DNA from: Streptomyces griseoviridis | GTDB lineage: Bacteria; Actinomycetota; Actinomycetes; Streptomycetales; Streptomycetaceae | Length of the DNA stretch: 64,000 nt | Direction: 5' to 3' | Assembly: GCF_005222485.1 (NCBI RefSeq) | Contig: NZ_CP029078.1 | Location: 4,739,501 to 4,803,500 of the forward strand | Shown: piece by piece, positions 32,238 through 40,669 of the stretch | How the letters are laid out: each line of letters opens with the position of its first letter | How positions within the stretch are numbered: position 1 is the stretch's first letter | Program-made: the position numbers and the translations under genes | Notes under the pieces: model-generated | What the model was told of the DNA's origin: nothing | What the model saw: only the letters and a program-made list of their open reading frames with translations | Database searches by the model: none

Positions 32238-33411
32238 CCGCGCGGCCCCCGAAGGTCACCGCGAGCTTCCCGTCGGACGCGAACGACCAGCCGAGGGCGC
32301 CCGCGTAGGTGGCGCAGCGGGCGCCGTTGGTACCGGTCCAGAACTGGTTGGTGCCGTCGGCGTCGCCCACCGTCTTGTCGTTGGAGCCGTCGACGGCGAA
32401 CCGGCACGAGGTGTCGGTGCGGAACACCGAAGTCCCGCGGTCGAAGGAGAAGTTGCGCTCCGCGTTGTCGATGCCGACGTTGTCCGAGACGGTCAGCGTG
32501 CCGGGGTTGCTGTTGTAGGTGAACCCGTGGTGCCCGTTGCCGTAGGCGAGGTCGTGCCGCACGACGTGGTTGACGGCGATGTCGTCGCCGCCGAGCTTGT
32601 AGCCGTTGCGGTCGCCGTTGTCGTTGACGGTGCCGTCGCTGAGCGTGCCGTTGCTGTAGGAGAGCGAGTACTCGATGGTCACCGGGCCGATGGCACCCGT
32701 GGCGGTCTTGGTGTACAGGTCCCAGCCGTCGTCGATGTTGTGGTGGGAGACGTCGTAGCGGAACACGTTCCCGGTGCCGGTGGTCAGCTTGGCGGCGAAG
32801 CCGTCGGCGTCCTCGCCGTCGGAGTCGGCGTTGTCGTGCGACTCGGAGCTGATGACGAGGTTGTCGGAGGGCCACTGGCTGCTCGGTGTGGTGGAGGCGA
32901 TCCGGCCGAGCTGGAGCCCGGTGTCGTGGTTGTACGCCGTCACGGTCCGCTCGATGACGTTGTGGCTGCCGCCGACGTAGATGCCGTTGTCGCCCGCGTG
33001 CTGCACGGTGAGGCCGTACAGGTGCCAGTACGAGGCGTAGAGCTGGATGCCGCGGTTGGTCGAACTCTCCGTCTGGGCGCCGAAGTCGAGGACCGGCTTC
33101 TCGCCCGGGTAGGCGGAGAGGGTGGTCGGGGCGGCGGAGGTGCCGTCGGTGCCGGCCGGGACCGTGATCGTCGAACCGTAGGCGTAGGTGCCGCCGCGCA
33201 GATAGATCGTGCCGCCGGACGTGACCCGGCTGATCGCCGAGGCGAGGGTGGTGGGCGCGGACTGGGTGCCCGCGGCGGCGTCGGTGCCGCCGGGTGCCAC
33301 GTAGAGCACGGTCGCGGCGGCCTGCGGTGCGGCGCCCGCGCCGGTGCCCGACAGTCCGACGAGCGCGCCGGTCAGCAGTCCTGCGGACGCGAGAAAGAGC
33401 CTCAAGTGCAT
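32227..33411 (-). CDS. Secreted right-handed beta-helix protein, pectate lyase family 9-like
   Basis: A 394-residue secreted protein. A signal peptide (1 to about 28) is followed by the parallel beta-helix, whose coils carry YVAPGGTDAAAGT, HLYGLTVQHAGDNGIYVGG, HDNADSDGEDADGFAAK, HHNIDDGWDLY, NGYKLGG and HHGFTYNSNPG. The DGFAAK, DDGWDLY and NGYKLGG coils are characteristic of PL9 pectate/rhamnogalacturonan lyases, including the Asp-rich Ca2+ site and the catalytic Lys. It should cleave plant pectin outside the cell. A LacI-type palindrome lies upstream. Confidence 0.88.
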   Translation of the reverse strand: MHLRLFLASAGLLTGALVGLSGTGAGAAPQAAATVLYVAPGGTDAAAGTQSAPTTLASAISRVTSGGTIYLRGGTYAYGSTITVPAGTDGTSAAPTTLSAYPGEKPVLDFGAQTESSTNRGIQLYASYWHLYGLTVQHAGDNGIYVGGSHNVIERTVTAYNHDTGLQLGRIASTTPSSQWPSDNLVISSESHDNADSDGEDADGFAAKLTTGTGNVFRYDVSHHNIDDGWDLYTKTATGAIGPVTIEYSLSYSNGTLSDGTVNDNGDRNGYKLGGDDIAVNHVVRHDLAYGNGHHGFTYNSNPGTLTVSDNVGIDNAERNFSFDRGTSVFRTDTSCRFAVDGSNDKTVGDADGTNQFWTGTNGARCATYAGALGWSFASDGKLAVTFGGRAVTL

Positions 33412-33502
33412 CGTTCGTCTCCAGAGGTGCGGGTCGGCTCGTTCGCATGGATGAACAAGCCCCAGGTGTCTGTGCGAGCGTGCGGATGCGCATGCAGTGC
33501 AG

Positions 33503-33512
33503 TAAGCGCTTT
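33503..33512. promoter_or_regulatory. Candidate LacI-family operator
   Basis: TAAGCGCTTT, about 90 bp before the lyase start, has the central CG and inverted halves typical of LacI-family operators controlling plant-polymer degradation in Streptomyces. No regulator gene is adjacent. Confidence 0.4.
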
Positions 33513-33690
33513 CGGTGCGACGCTAAAGGGGCTTGTTCGACCCGTCAACTGTCATGGACACGTTTTTAGTTCATCTATGTGATCGGATGGGCCGCTGATG
33601 ATGCGGCAGCCGCCGTGCGGACCGGCCCTGTCGGCCGGCCGGCCAGCCGGTCGCCCCCGTCGGCCCGTCAGCCCGTCAGTCAGCCGGTCA

Positions 33691-33735
33691 GCCCTCGGCC
33701 CTTCAGCCCTCGGCCCTTCAGCCCTCGGCCCTTCA
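33691..33735. repeat. 15-bp tandem repeat, three perfect copies
   Basis: GCCCTCGGCCCTTCA occurs at 33691-33705, 33706-33720 and 33721-33735, then decays into related CCGTCAG/CCGTCCG units on both sides. It lies just beyond the TetR gene stop (33755). Confidence 0.85.
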
Positions 33736-33754
33736 GCCCTCAGTCCGTCCGCCC

Positions 33755-34336
33755 TCAGCCCGTCCGCCGCAGCCCCGCCACCAGGACCCCCACCAGCCGC
33801 CGGGCGTCGTAGTCGACGCTCCTCTCCGCGCCGATGCAGAGGTTCCCGACCCCGCGCATGAGTTCGAGGGCGCTCAGCGGGGTGCTGATCTCGCCCGCCG
33901 CCTTCGCCGCGTCGAGGAGCTGGGTGCAGACCGGCACCAGGCGGTCGATGAAGTACGCGTGCAGGTTCTCGAACCCCGCGTTGTCCGACTGGAGCACGCC
34001 CGCGAGGCCGTGCTTGGTGACCAGGAAGTCCACGAACAGGTCGATCCAGCGCCCCAGGGCCGCGTACGGGCTCGGGCAGCTCGCCAGCAGTGCGGGGCCC
34101 GCGTCCGCGCACGCCTCCACCTGGTGCCGGTAGACGGCGATGATCAGGTCGGCGCGGGTCGGGAAGTGGCGGTAGATCGTAGCCGTCCCGACGCCCGCCT
34201 CGGCCGCGATGTCCCGCACCGGGGCCTCCACGCCGGACGCGACGAAGACCGTGGCGGCGGCGTCCAGGAGGGCGCCCTCGTTGCGCCGGGCGTCCGCCCG
34301 CCGGGGTCGCCGCGCGCTCTGGTCGCCGTCGCTCAT
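33755..34336 (-). CDS. TetR-family transcriptional repressor
   Basis: A 193-residue regulator. The helix-turn-helix is at about 25-60 (DIAAEAGVGTATIYRHFPTRADLI), followed by an all-helical ligand/dimer domain of the kind found in the TetR_C_33/SbtR-like group. ATG 34334-34336 is preceded by GGAGG. It is divergent from an F420-type oxidoreductase gene, with two dyads between them, so it probably represses itself and that gene. The same dyad occurs before the aldo/keto reductase at 3.5 kb. Confidence 0.92.
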   Translation of the reverse strand: MSDGDQSARRPRRADARRNEGALLDAAATVFVASGVEAPVRDIAAEAGVGTATIYRHFPTRADLIIAVYRHQVEACADAGPALLASCPSPYAALGRWIDLFVDFLVTKHGLAGVLQSDNAGFENLHAYFIDRLVPVCTQLLDAAKAAGEISTPLSALELMRGVGNLCIGAERSVDYDARRLVGVLVAGLRRTG

Positions 34337-34367
34337 CGCCGTGTTCCTCCGGTCTCGGCTTGCCAAG

Positions 34368-34412
34368 CGGAACAACGTTCCGTACGGTCAAACGGGACGG
34401 GGTTCCGTTTGA
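34368..34412. promoter_or_regulatory. Paired dyads between TetR and LLM genes
   Basis: The first dyad is CGGAAC-AAC-GTTCCG at 34368-34382. The second is TCAAACGG, 9 bases, CCGTTTGA at 34388-34412. Both have perfect arms. They lie 32-76 bp upstream of the TetR start and 89-133 bp upstream of the LLM start, as expected for a shared autoregulated operator. Confidence 0.65.
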
Positions 34413-34500
34413 CGATGATGCCAGAGCGGCGCACCGCCCGCCAAGCCACCCCCTCCGCCACCGCCCCGGCGGCGACGGCGGCACCGAAAGGACCACCGCG

Positions 34501-35430
34501 ATGCCCCCCACCCCAGAACCGGCCACCCGAGCCGACTCGCCAGTCCGGCGCGGGAGTTCACGCCCGAGCTTCGGCATCATGACCGCCCCGATGAACGTCG
34601 GCTACGACGACGTCCTGCGGGTCTGGCAGGAGGCGGACGCGATCCCGGAGATCGAGCACGCCTGGCTCTTCGACCACCTCATGCCGATCGCCGGCGACCC
34701 GGACGGACCCGCCTTCGAGGGCTGGACCCTGCTCTCCGCGCTCGCCGCGCAGACCCGGCGGCTGCGGCTCGGCCTGCTGGTGACCAGCAACCGGTTCCGG
34801 CCGCCCGCGATGCTGGCGAAGATCGCCACGACCGTCGACGTCGTCTCCGGCGGCCGGCTCGACTTCGGTATCGGCGTCGGCTCCCGGCCGCACCCGCCGG
34901 CCGCCCGGCGCGAGTACGCGGCGCACGGCCTGCCCTTCCAGGACACCGCCGACGCCGTGGCGAGCCTCGCCGAGGCGTGCACGGTGATCCGGAGGCTGTG
35001 GACCGAACCGGAGCCCTTCGACCACGACGGCACGTACACCAAGCTGACCGGGGCGTTCGGCAACCCCAAGCCCCTCCAGCGGCCGCATCCGCCGCTGCTG
35101 ATCGGCGGGCGCTCGGCGGCGACCCTGCGGGTGGCCGCCGAACACGCCGACCTGTGGAACATCCCGGGCGGCGACCTCGAGGACGCGATCGGCCGCAGCG
35201 CCCTGCTCGACCGGTACTGCGCACAGATCGGCCGCGACCCCGCGTCGATCGTCCGCTCGATGCACCTGGGGATCTCCTACGAGGATCCCGCCGGTGCCCG
35301 TGCGGCGATCGCGGCGGCGACCGCGGCCGGTTTCAGCCATATCGTCCTGGGCCTGCCCGCCCCGTACCCGGCGGGCGTCGCCCGCTGGGCCGCGGACGAA
35401 CTGATCGGCGCCGCGCGCCCGGGGCGCTGA
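34501..35430 (+). CDS. LLM-class F420-dependent oxidoreductase
   Basis: A 309-residue protein of the luciferase-like monooxygenase superfamily with a TIM barrel. Motifs: HAWLFDHL (about 50), RRLRLGLLVTSNRFRPPAMLAK (in parts, about 80-105), GRLDFGIGVG, and PHPPLLIGGRSAATLRVAAEHADLWNI split across the C-terminal half. These match F420-using alkanal/lactone reductases and relatives. The substrate is unknown. ATG 34501 follows AAAGGA. Control by the divergent TetR protein suggests induction by a toxic or signalling small molecule. Confidence 0.88.
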   Translation: MPPTPEPATRADSPVRRGSSRPSFGIMTAPMNVGYDDVLRVWQEADAIPEIEHAWLFDHLMPIAGDPDGPAFEGWTLLSALAAQTRRLRLGLLVTSNRFRPPAMLAKIATTVDVVSGGRLDFGIGVGSRPHPPAARREYAAHGLPFQDTADAVASLAEACTVIRRLWTEPEPFDHDGTYTKLTGAFGNPKPLQRPHPPLLIGGRSAATLRVAAEHADLWNIPGGDLEDAIGRSALLDRYCAQIGRDPASIVRSMHLGISYEDPAGARAAIAAATAAGFSHIVLGLPAPYPAGVARWAADELIGAARPGR

Positions 35431-35450
35431 ACGCCCGGGTCACCGACGGG

Positions 35451-35774
35451 TCAGTTGTCCCAGATGATGGCGCCCTGGTGCTGCTCCGCGGACGGCTGCG
35501 AGGGGCTCGGGAACAGCGGGTCGGGGGCGGGTTCGGGCGCGGGCCGGCTGTGGCAGGTGAAGCCCAGCCGCTCCATGGCCCTGATGACCTCACCGCTGTT
35601 GAAGTCGCGGCGGTCCTGGCGGGTGATGACCTCGCCGACCTGCATCACGGGGTAGCGGCGACGGCCGATGGTCACCGAGAACCCGGTGATCAGCTCGGGA
35701 GTGACGCCGGACATCGCGGCCAGCACCCCCTCCTTGGTCAGTTCGAACGGATACCGGGCGATGACACAGCGCAT
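35451..35774 (-). CDS. SCO5918 family protein
   Basis: A 107-residue protein with MRCVIARYPFELTKEGVLAAM, VTIGRRRYPVMQVGEVITRQDRRDFNSGEV (in parts) and a Pro-rich tail ending AIIWDN. The family is a regular companion of an RNA helicase and a cold-shock gene in Streptomyces, as here. Its function is unknown; small basic folds of this kind may bind RNA. Confidence 0.85.
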   Translation of the reverse strand: MRCVIARYPFELTKEGVLAAMSGVTPELITGFSVTIGRRRYPVMQVGEVITRQDRRDFNSGEVIRAMERLGFTCHSRPAPEPAPDPLFPSPSQPSAEQHQGAIIWDN

Positions 35775-35823
35775 GATGCCTCACAGGGGAGAGGGGACGG
35801 ATCCGAACCCCGGCGGGAACGGA

Positions 35824-36129
35824 TCAACCGGAAACGGCGGCGACGGCGGTGCCGGGCGCCGGGAACGGGACGTCGAGGACGTCCCGCAGCCGGTCCCGGT
35901 CCGGGTGGCCGGAGTTGCCACGGTGGACGGCGAGTCCGGCCCGGGTGACCGAGCCCGTCCGCTCGTCGTCCCCGTCGCACAGGAGCGGCTGCTCCACGCG
36001 GGCCCCGGCCGTCACGGACAGGGCCACCTCGACAGTCGTGTCGTCACACACCCGCGGCGCGGACGCGTCCCGGCGGTCGCCGCCGGTCGCGGGGCCGGCC
36101 GGGTGGCGTCGTATCTGAACCGGGGTCAC
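35824..36129 (-). CDS. Small hypothetical protein in the helicase cluster
   Basis: A 101-residue protein beginning VTPVQIRRHPAGP. It has a TTVEVALSVTAGARVEQPLL strand-rich centre with a Cys-Asp-Gly-Asp turn, and a C-terminal hydrophobic end. GTG 36127-36129 follows AGGAGG, a strong ribosome site that fixes the start. It lies 82 bp after the helicase stop and 49 bp before the SCO5918-type gene, in a likely operon. Not recognised beyond its genomic position. Confidence 0.65.
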   Translation of the reverse strand: MTPVQIRRHPAGPATGGDRRDASAPRVCDDTTVEVALSVTAGARVEQPLLCDGDDERTGSVTRAGLAVHRGNSGHPDRDRLRDVLDVPFPAPGTAVAAVSG

Positions 36130-36211
36130 GGCTACCTCCTGCGGGGTGTGCGAACGGTCTGCTCGTGCCGGTTCCGGGCGGGCCACCGGGTCGCGGCGGC
36201 CCGCCGTCAGG

Positions 36212-37699
36212 TCACGCGGCGCGGCGCTTCGCGGCGGCGGGCCTGCCCTGGCCGCCACCGGCACCGCCGCCACGGCCGCCGCGGCGTCCCCTGGACGAAC
36301 CGGAGCCGCCGCCCGGGGCGCGGCGCGGCCGCTCGGCGGCCGGGGAGGAGATGACGACCGGGACGCCGGAGGGCGCCTGCGCGCCGGTGATGCGGCTCAG
36401 CTCCTCCTCGCCCGAGCGGACCGCGGTGATCGTCGGGATGATGCCGGCCGACTCCATGAGCCGGCTGACCGCGCGCCGCTGGCCGGGCGTCACCAGGGTG
36501 ACGACGCTGCCCGACTCACCCGCGCGGGCGGTACGGCCGCCGCGGTGCAGGTAGTCCTTGTGGTCGCTGGGCGGGTCGACGTTGACGACCAGGTCGAGGT
36601 TGTCGACGTGGATGCCGCGGGCGGCGACGTTGGTGGCGACCAGGACGGTGACATGGCCGTCCTTGAACTGCGCCAGCGTCCGGGTGCGCTGCGGCTGGGA
36701 CCTGCCGCCGTGCAGGGCGGCGGCGCGGACGCCGTTGCCGAGCAGGTGCTTGGTCAGCTTGTCCACCGCGTGCTTGGTGTCGAGGAACATGATCACGCGG
36801 CCGTCGCGGGCGGCGATCTCCGTCGTCGTCCGGTACTTGTCCGTGTCGTGGACGTGCAGCACGTGGTGCTCCATCGTCGTGACGGCGCTGGCCGACGGGT
36901 CGACGGAGTGCACCACCGGGTCGCTGAGGTAGCGGCGGACCAGCAGGTCGACGTTGCGGTCGAGGGTGGCCGAGAACAGCATCCGCTGCCCGCCCGGACG
37001 CACCTGGTCGAGGAGCGCGGTGACCTGCGGCATGAAGCCCATGTCGGTCATCTGGTCGGCCTCGTCGAGGACGGTGATCTCGACGGTGTCCAGTCGGCAG
37101 TCGCCCCGGTCCACGAGGTCCTTGAGGCGTCCGGGCGTCGCGACGACGACCTCGACACCGGCGCGCAGCGCGCTGGTCTGCCGGCCGATCGACATGCCGC
37201 CGACGACGGTGGCGAGCCGCAGCCGCACGGCGCGCGCGTACGGCGTGAGCGCGTCGGTGACCTGCTGGGCCAGCTCACGGGTGGGGACCAGGACGAGGGC
37301 CAGGGGCTGTCCCGGCTCGGCGCGGCGGCCGGAGATGCGGGCCAGCGTGGCGAGGCCGAACGCGAGGGTCTTGCCGGAGCCGGTGCGGCCGCGGCCGAGC
37401 ACGTCACGGCCTGCCAGGGAGTTCGGCAGGGTGGCGGCCTGGATCGGGAACGGGTCGGTGACGCCCTGCTGGCCGAGCGCGGTCAGCAGCGGCGTGGGCA
37501 TCCCGAGGTCGGCGAACGCCTCGACCGCGGGGAGCGCGGGAGTGATCGTCTTCGGCAGGGCGAACTCGCCCTGCGGCGCGGACGGCCTAGAGCCGCCGCC
37601 GCCGCGCGAGGAGCGCCGGGGCGCCGGGGGACGGCCCATCGTGGAGCCGGAGCGGCGGTCGTGCTGGCGGGCGGGGCGGGGCGTGCGTGCGCGGTTCAA
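36212..37699 (-). CDS. DEAD-box RNA helicase
   Basis: A 495-residue ATP-dependent RNA helicase. A basic, Gly/Ser-rich head (1-45) is followed by the Q-motif region, GRGRTGSGKT (Walker A, about 95), PTRELAQQ, TPGRL, VLDEADQM (DEAD), SATLDRN, VATNVAARGIHVDNL and HRGGRTARAG. A Gly/Arg-rich RNA-binding tail ends the protein. It unwinds structured RNA, which fits the neighbouring cold-shock gene. The start is probably TTG 37697-37699, since GGAAGG precedes it and the conserved head begins there; an ATG at 37639 is the alternative. Confidence 0.92.
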   Translation of the reverse strand: MNRARTPRPARQHDRRSGSTMGRPPAPRRSSRGGGGSRPSAPQGEFALPKTITPALPAVEAFADLGMPTPLLTALGQQGVTDPFPIQAATLPNSLAGRDVLGRGRTGSGKTLAFGLATLARISGRRAEPGQPLALVLVPTRELAQQVTDALTPYARAVRLRLATVVGGMSIGRQTSALRAGVEVVVATPGRLKDLVDRGDCRLDTVEITVLDEADQMTDMGFMPQVTALLDQVRPGGQRMLFSATLDRNVDLLVRRYLSDPVVHSVDPSASAVTTMEHHVLHVHDTDKYRTTTEIAARDGRVIMFLDTKHAVDKLTKHLLGNGVRAAALHGGRSQPQRTRTLAQFKDGHVTVLVATNVAARGIHVDNLDLVVNVDPPSDHKDYLHRGGRTARAGESGSVVTLVTPGQRRAVSRLMESAGIIPTITAVRSGEEELSRITGAQAPSGVPVVISSPAAERPRRAPGGGSGSSRGRRGGRGGGAGGGQGRPAAAKRRAA

Positions 37700-37820
37700 G
37701 CGGCACCTTCCTTGATGCTGGCGCGTATCAAGGAATTTCCGCAGCAAAATGAACGACGCAGAGAATCGCGAGAACGGGCCGAGTTCGATGGGGGCGGAAA
37801 AACGCCCCGAAAATTCCACG

Positions 37821-37856
37821 AGCTGGGGCCCGCACCCCTAGGTGCGGGCCCCAGCT
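37821..37856. terminator. Strong hairpin after the cold-shock gene
   Basis: A perfect 16-bp inverted repeat, AGCTGGGGCCCGCACC at 37821-37836 and its complement at 37841-37856, with a CCTA loop. It lies 25 bp beyond the cold-shock stop, so it should end that leftward transcript and protect its 3' end. The helicase promoter must lie between this and 37700. Confidence 0.9.
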
Positions 37857-37880
37857 GCGAAGTATGCGTCAGAGCCGAGA

Positions 37881-38084
37881 TCAGGCGGGAACGATGTTCT
37901 CAGCCGTCGGGCCCTTCTGGCCCTGGCCGATGTCGAACGTCACCTTCTGGCCCTCCTGGAGCTCGCGGAAGCCCTGGGTGGCGATGTTCGAGTAGTGGGC
38001 GAAGACGTCGGGGCCGCCGCCGTCCTGCTCGATGAAGCCGAAGCCCTTTTCCGCGTTGAACCACTTCACAGTGCCGTTAGCCAT
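37881..38084 (-). CDS. Cold-shock protein (CspA/ScoF family)
   Basis: A 67-residue OB-fold RNA chaperone: [20 protein letters not shown] (RNP1 KGFGFI), then DVFAHYSNI (RNP2-like) and [18 protein letters not shown]. It binds single-stranded RNA and DNA and prevents structure in mRNA at low temperature. ATG 38082-38084 is preceded by AAGGGG. The leader to the next gene is 219 bp and includes an A-rich run; cold-shock mRNAs commonly have long 5' leaders, though this one was not folded here. Confidence 0.97.
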   Translation of the reverse strand: MANGTVKWFNAEKGFGFIEQDGGGPDVFAHYSNIATQGFRELQEGQKVTFDIGQGQKGPTAENIVPA

Positions 38085-38303
38085 GTTTTTTCCCCTTCGA
38101 GGACGGAGCTCGGAGAACGCCCTGTGCGGACTCCGCGTCGCCGCGATGATCAGCCCGTCGGAAAAAAAACCTTTTGGCAACCACAACTGCAACCTGCTTC
38201 GACAGTAGCACGCCGTGGTGGGCGACGCCCGGTGAAAAAGATCAGGTCACCCCTGCGGGTACGGGAATATCCGGCGTCCCGGCATGTCGACTTTTGGCCC
38301 GGG

Positions 38304-39059
38304 TCAGTCGCGGGGCTCCCGCGCCGCCGGGCGTGGCCCCGGGATCGTGGCGGTGTCGAAGGAGCCGTCGATGATGCGGCTCGCGAAGTCCGCGAGCCGC
38401 AGGTGGTGGGCGCGGGCGTAGGCGCGGAAGGCGGCGAACGCCTCGTCCACCCCGCTGTTCCAGCGCTCCGCCAGGATGCCCTTGACCTGCTCGATGCGGA
38501 CGCGGCTGGCGAGCGCGTGCTCGACCTGGCTCTTGTCGACGTAGGCCTGTTCCAGGGTGCGCTGCTGGAGAATCGTGATCGTCGCCACGTCGGCGAGTGC
38601 CTGGGCGAGGGCGATGTCGTCGTCGCCGAGCGGGACGGGCCCCGTCTGGAACAGGTTGAGGGCGCCGACGACCCGGTGGCGCAGCCGCAGCGGCACGGCG
38701 TGCGTGGTCAGGTAGCCGGTGGCGCGGGCCCGGGGGGCGAAGCTCGGCCAGGCGGCGGCCGCCTCGGGCCCGGTCAGGTCGATGTTGGAGCGGGCGGCGC
38801 CCGAGCGGTAGCACTCGACGCACGGGCCCTGGTCGTGCTGGAGCGCGAACAGCTCCAGGAGGTGGGTGTGCTCGTCGGAGGCGGCGATGGTCTGCAACTC
38901 GCCGTGCGCGTCGGCGAGCATGATGCCCGCGGCGGCGACGTCGAGGAGTTCCACGCACCGGGCGGACAGCCGTTGCAGCAGGTCGATGACGTCGAAGTCG
39001 TCGATGAGGGAGTCAGCCACCTCAACGAAGACTTCCGCGAGGCGTCGTTCGCGGGCCAT
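38304..39059 (-). CDS. GAF-ANTAR RNA-binding regulator
   Basis: A 251-residue protein. A GAF sensor domain (about 15-160) contains VAAAGIMLADAHGELQTIAA, DQGPCVECYRSG and RVVGALNLF. An ANTAR domain (about 175-240) contains ASRVRIEQVKGILAERW and AFAAFRAYARAHHLRL. It is predicted to antiterminate target mRNAs in response to a GAF ligand. ATG 39057-39059 has AAAGGG at 9 bases; an earlier ATG (39066-39068) overlaps the stop of the preceding gene. It forms an operon with the next GAF-ANTAR gene. Confidence 0.92.
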   Translation of the reverse strand: MARERRLAEVFVEVADSLIDDFDVIDLLQRLSARCVELLDVAAAGIMLADAHGELQTIAASDEHTHLLELFALQHDQGPCVECYRSGAARSNIDLTGPEAAAAWPSFAPRARATGYLTTHAVPLRLRHRVVGALNLFQTGPVPLGDDDIALAQALADVATITILQQRTLEQAYVDKSQVEHALASRVRIEQVKGILAERWNSGVDEAFAAFRAYARAHHLRLADFASRIIDGSFDTATIPGPRPAAREPRD

Positions 39060-39064
39060 GACGA

Positions 39065-39814
39065 TCATCCCTTTCCACGGTCGGGCGAGTTCGGCCCGGT
39101 TCCATCGTCGTCGAAACGGAGGGTGCGGGTCACCACCTCGGCGGCCACCTCTCCGATGTCCAGTCCGCTGCCGTAGGCGTGGGCGCGCAGCCGCAGCAGC
39201 GCTTCCGCCAGCGGTACGCCGAGCTGGACGCTGATCATTCCGGTCGCCTGGTGCACGGCCGCCCGGTTCAGTCCGACGGGCCCCGGCAGGGCGCCCGGGG
39301 TGCTGGGGGCCCCGGTGAGGCCGCCGTTGAGGACGGCGCAGGTGAGGGCAGCCGCCAGGGCCTGCGCGTCGTCGAACTGCTGGTCGGAGAAGTGGCGCTT
39401 CTCGTCGCACAGGACGGTGAGCACCCCGAGCCGGATGGCGCCCACCCCGAGCGGGAAGCAGCACACGCCGTGCACGCCCAGCTCTCGCGCCCCGGGCAGC
39501 AGCGCGGGCCACCTCTCGGGCCGCACCCGGTCGAGGTCGGGCTCGACGACGGGCACCCCGGCCCGCAGCGCGTCGGGCCCCGGGCCCTCGCCCACGGTGA
39601 ACTGGAGGTTCTCGAAGCGTTCGCTCGCCGCGGGGTGGGACCAGAGGAGTTCGGCGACGCGGTCCTCGCCGACGAGTACCGACACCGCGACACCCGCCGC
39701 GCCCAGGGCCCGCGCGCACGCGGCGGCCGGCGCGTCGCCGCCGCCGTCTTCGAGGCGCAGCGAGCGCAGCAGGTCGGCCATGCCGTCGCTGATCACCTGG
39801 CTCCGTTCCGCCAC
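39065..39814 (-). CDS. GAF-ANTAR RNA-binding regulator, upstream paralogue
   Basis: A 249-residue protein. The GAF-like domain (about 30-165) includes VSVLVGEDRVAELLWSHP and GVCCFPLGVGAIRLGVLTV. A shorter ANTAR domain (about 180-235) contains AAVHQATGMISVQLGVPLAEALLRLRAHAY. The ANTAR end strongly resembles the fragment at the start of the window. The start is GTG 39812-39814 with a weak ribosome site. The pair may form homo- or heterodimers. Confidence 0.88.
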   Translation of the reverse strand: MAERSQVISDGMADLLRSLRLEDGGGDAPAAACARALGAAGVAVSVLVGEDRVAELLWSHPAASERFENLQFTVGEGPGPDALRAGVPVVEPDLDRVRPERWPALLPGARELGVHGVCCFPLGVGAIRLGVLTVLCDEKRHFSDQQFDDAQALAAALTCAVLNGGLTGAPSTPGALPGPVGLNRAAVHQATGMISVQLGVPLAEALLRLRAHAYGSGLDIGEVAAEVVTRTLRFDDDGTGPNSPDRGKG

Positions 39815-39904
39815 GATCGAGAAGCTCTGGGTGCCGTACCCACGATCACCCGCGAACCCTACGCGCCCTCCGGGTACCCGCCCCGTCGTCCGTGAGACCG
39901 CGCG

Positions 39905-39950
39905 GGGCCCGACGGTGGTCTCACCGCGGGCCCGACGGTGGTCTCACCGC
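39905..39950. repeat. 23-bp tandem duplication
   Basis: A 23-bp unit (GGGCCCGACGGTGGTCTCAC and three more bases) occurs twice without change at 39905-39927 and 39928-39950. The second copy contains the stop codon of the acetyltransferase-like gene (39944-39946). Confidence 0.85.
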
Positions 39951-40567
39951 GGCGGCCTGCGGACCCACACCTCGCGCCCGGAGCCGGGACCCGCGGCCCC
40001 GCCGGTGCCGACGTCCGTGCCATAGTGCGCGCCGATGTCGGCCGCGCCGGGGGCCGGGCGCGGCGGCAGCTCGCCGAGTTTCGACCACCCCCAGGAGTGC
40101 AGGGTCTCGGCCGCCGCGTTCACCCGGACCGGTGCGTCGGGCCGGTCGACGGCCGCGACCACCAGGTCGGTCCTGAGGCGGGCCAGCAGCAGTTCGGTCA
40201 TCCGGGTCGCGACGCCGGTGCGCCGGTGCGCGGGCCGCACCATCAGCTCGGCCAGCAGGAACGCCCGCCCGGACGCGGTGAGTTCCTCGATCTCCGACGG
40301 CAGCCCGCCGCGCAGCCCCGACCACCAGTCGTCGCCGCGTTCGAGCCGGAATCCGTAGGCGGCGCCGACCAGGCTGCCGCCGTCGGCGACCACCATGTCG
40401 AAGCCGGTGCGCTGCACCTGCCGTTCGAAGCGGTCGAGGAAGCCCCGCCGGTCCCGGTGGTCGTCGCCCGTGGCGCCCTGGTAGGCCGCCATGTGGACGT
40501 CGGCGACGGCGTCCCTCTGCTGCTCGGCCTGCCAGCGGGACAGTCTGCGCAAGTACGCCTCAGCCAT
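39944..40567 (-). CDS. GNAT-fold acetyltransferase
   Basis: A 207-residue protein with a GNAT domain. The acetyl-CoA loop is in VRPAHRRTGVATRM (about residue 120), preceded by the beta-4 strand AFLLAEL. The substrate is unknown. The head LRRLSRWQAEQQRDAVADV and the tail SWGWSKLGE closely resemble the neighbouring 40670-41347 gene, so the two are paralogues. ATG 40565-40567 was chosen; GGGGGAGG lies 12 bases upstream, slightly long. Confidence 0.85.
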   Translation of the reverse strand: MAEAYLRRLSRWQAEQQRDAVADVHMAAYQGATGDDHRDRRGFLDRFERQVQRTGFDMVVADGGSLVGAAYGFRLERGDDWWSGLRGGLPSEIEELTASGRAFLLAELMVRPAHRRTGVATRMTELLLARLRTDLVVAAVDRPDAPVRVNAAAETLHSWGWSKLGELPPRPAPGAADIGAHYGTDVGTGGAAGPGSGREVWVRRPPR

Positions 40568-40669
40568 AGCCCTGTGAACCTCCCCCGACGGCGGGGCGAA
40601 CACCCCGGAACCGGCATGGTGCCAGGTGGAACGGGTGCGGTAAACCGCGCGAAGCGGCGCACGCGCCGT

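Larger units (their letters stand above)
33412..33754. promoter_or_regulatory. 343-bp region: beta-helix gene promoter and repeat
   Basis: The left part is the leftward promoter of the secreted lyase. TAAGCGCTTT (33503-33512, core AAGCGCTT) is a LacI-type palindrome. The right part, downstream of the TetR gene, carries the 15-bp tandem repeat described separately. No gene is supported. Confidence 0.45.

Noticed and set aside
36146..38035. 629-codon + frame over helicase and cold-shock genes
   Set aside because: It is antisense to a complete DEAD-box helicase with all motifs and to a cold-shock gene with its own terminator.
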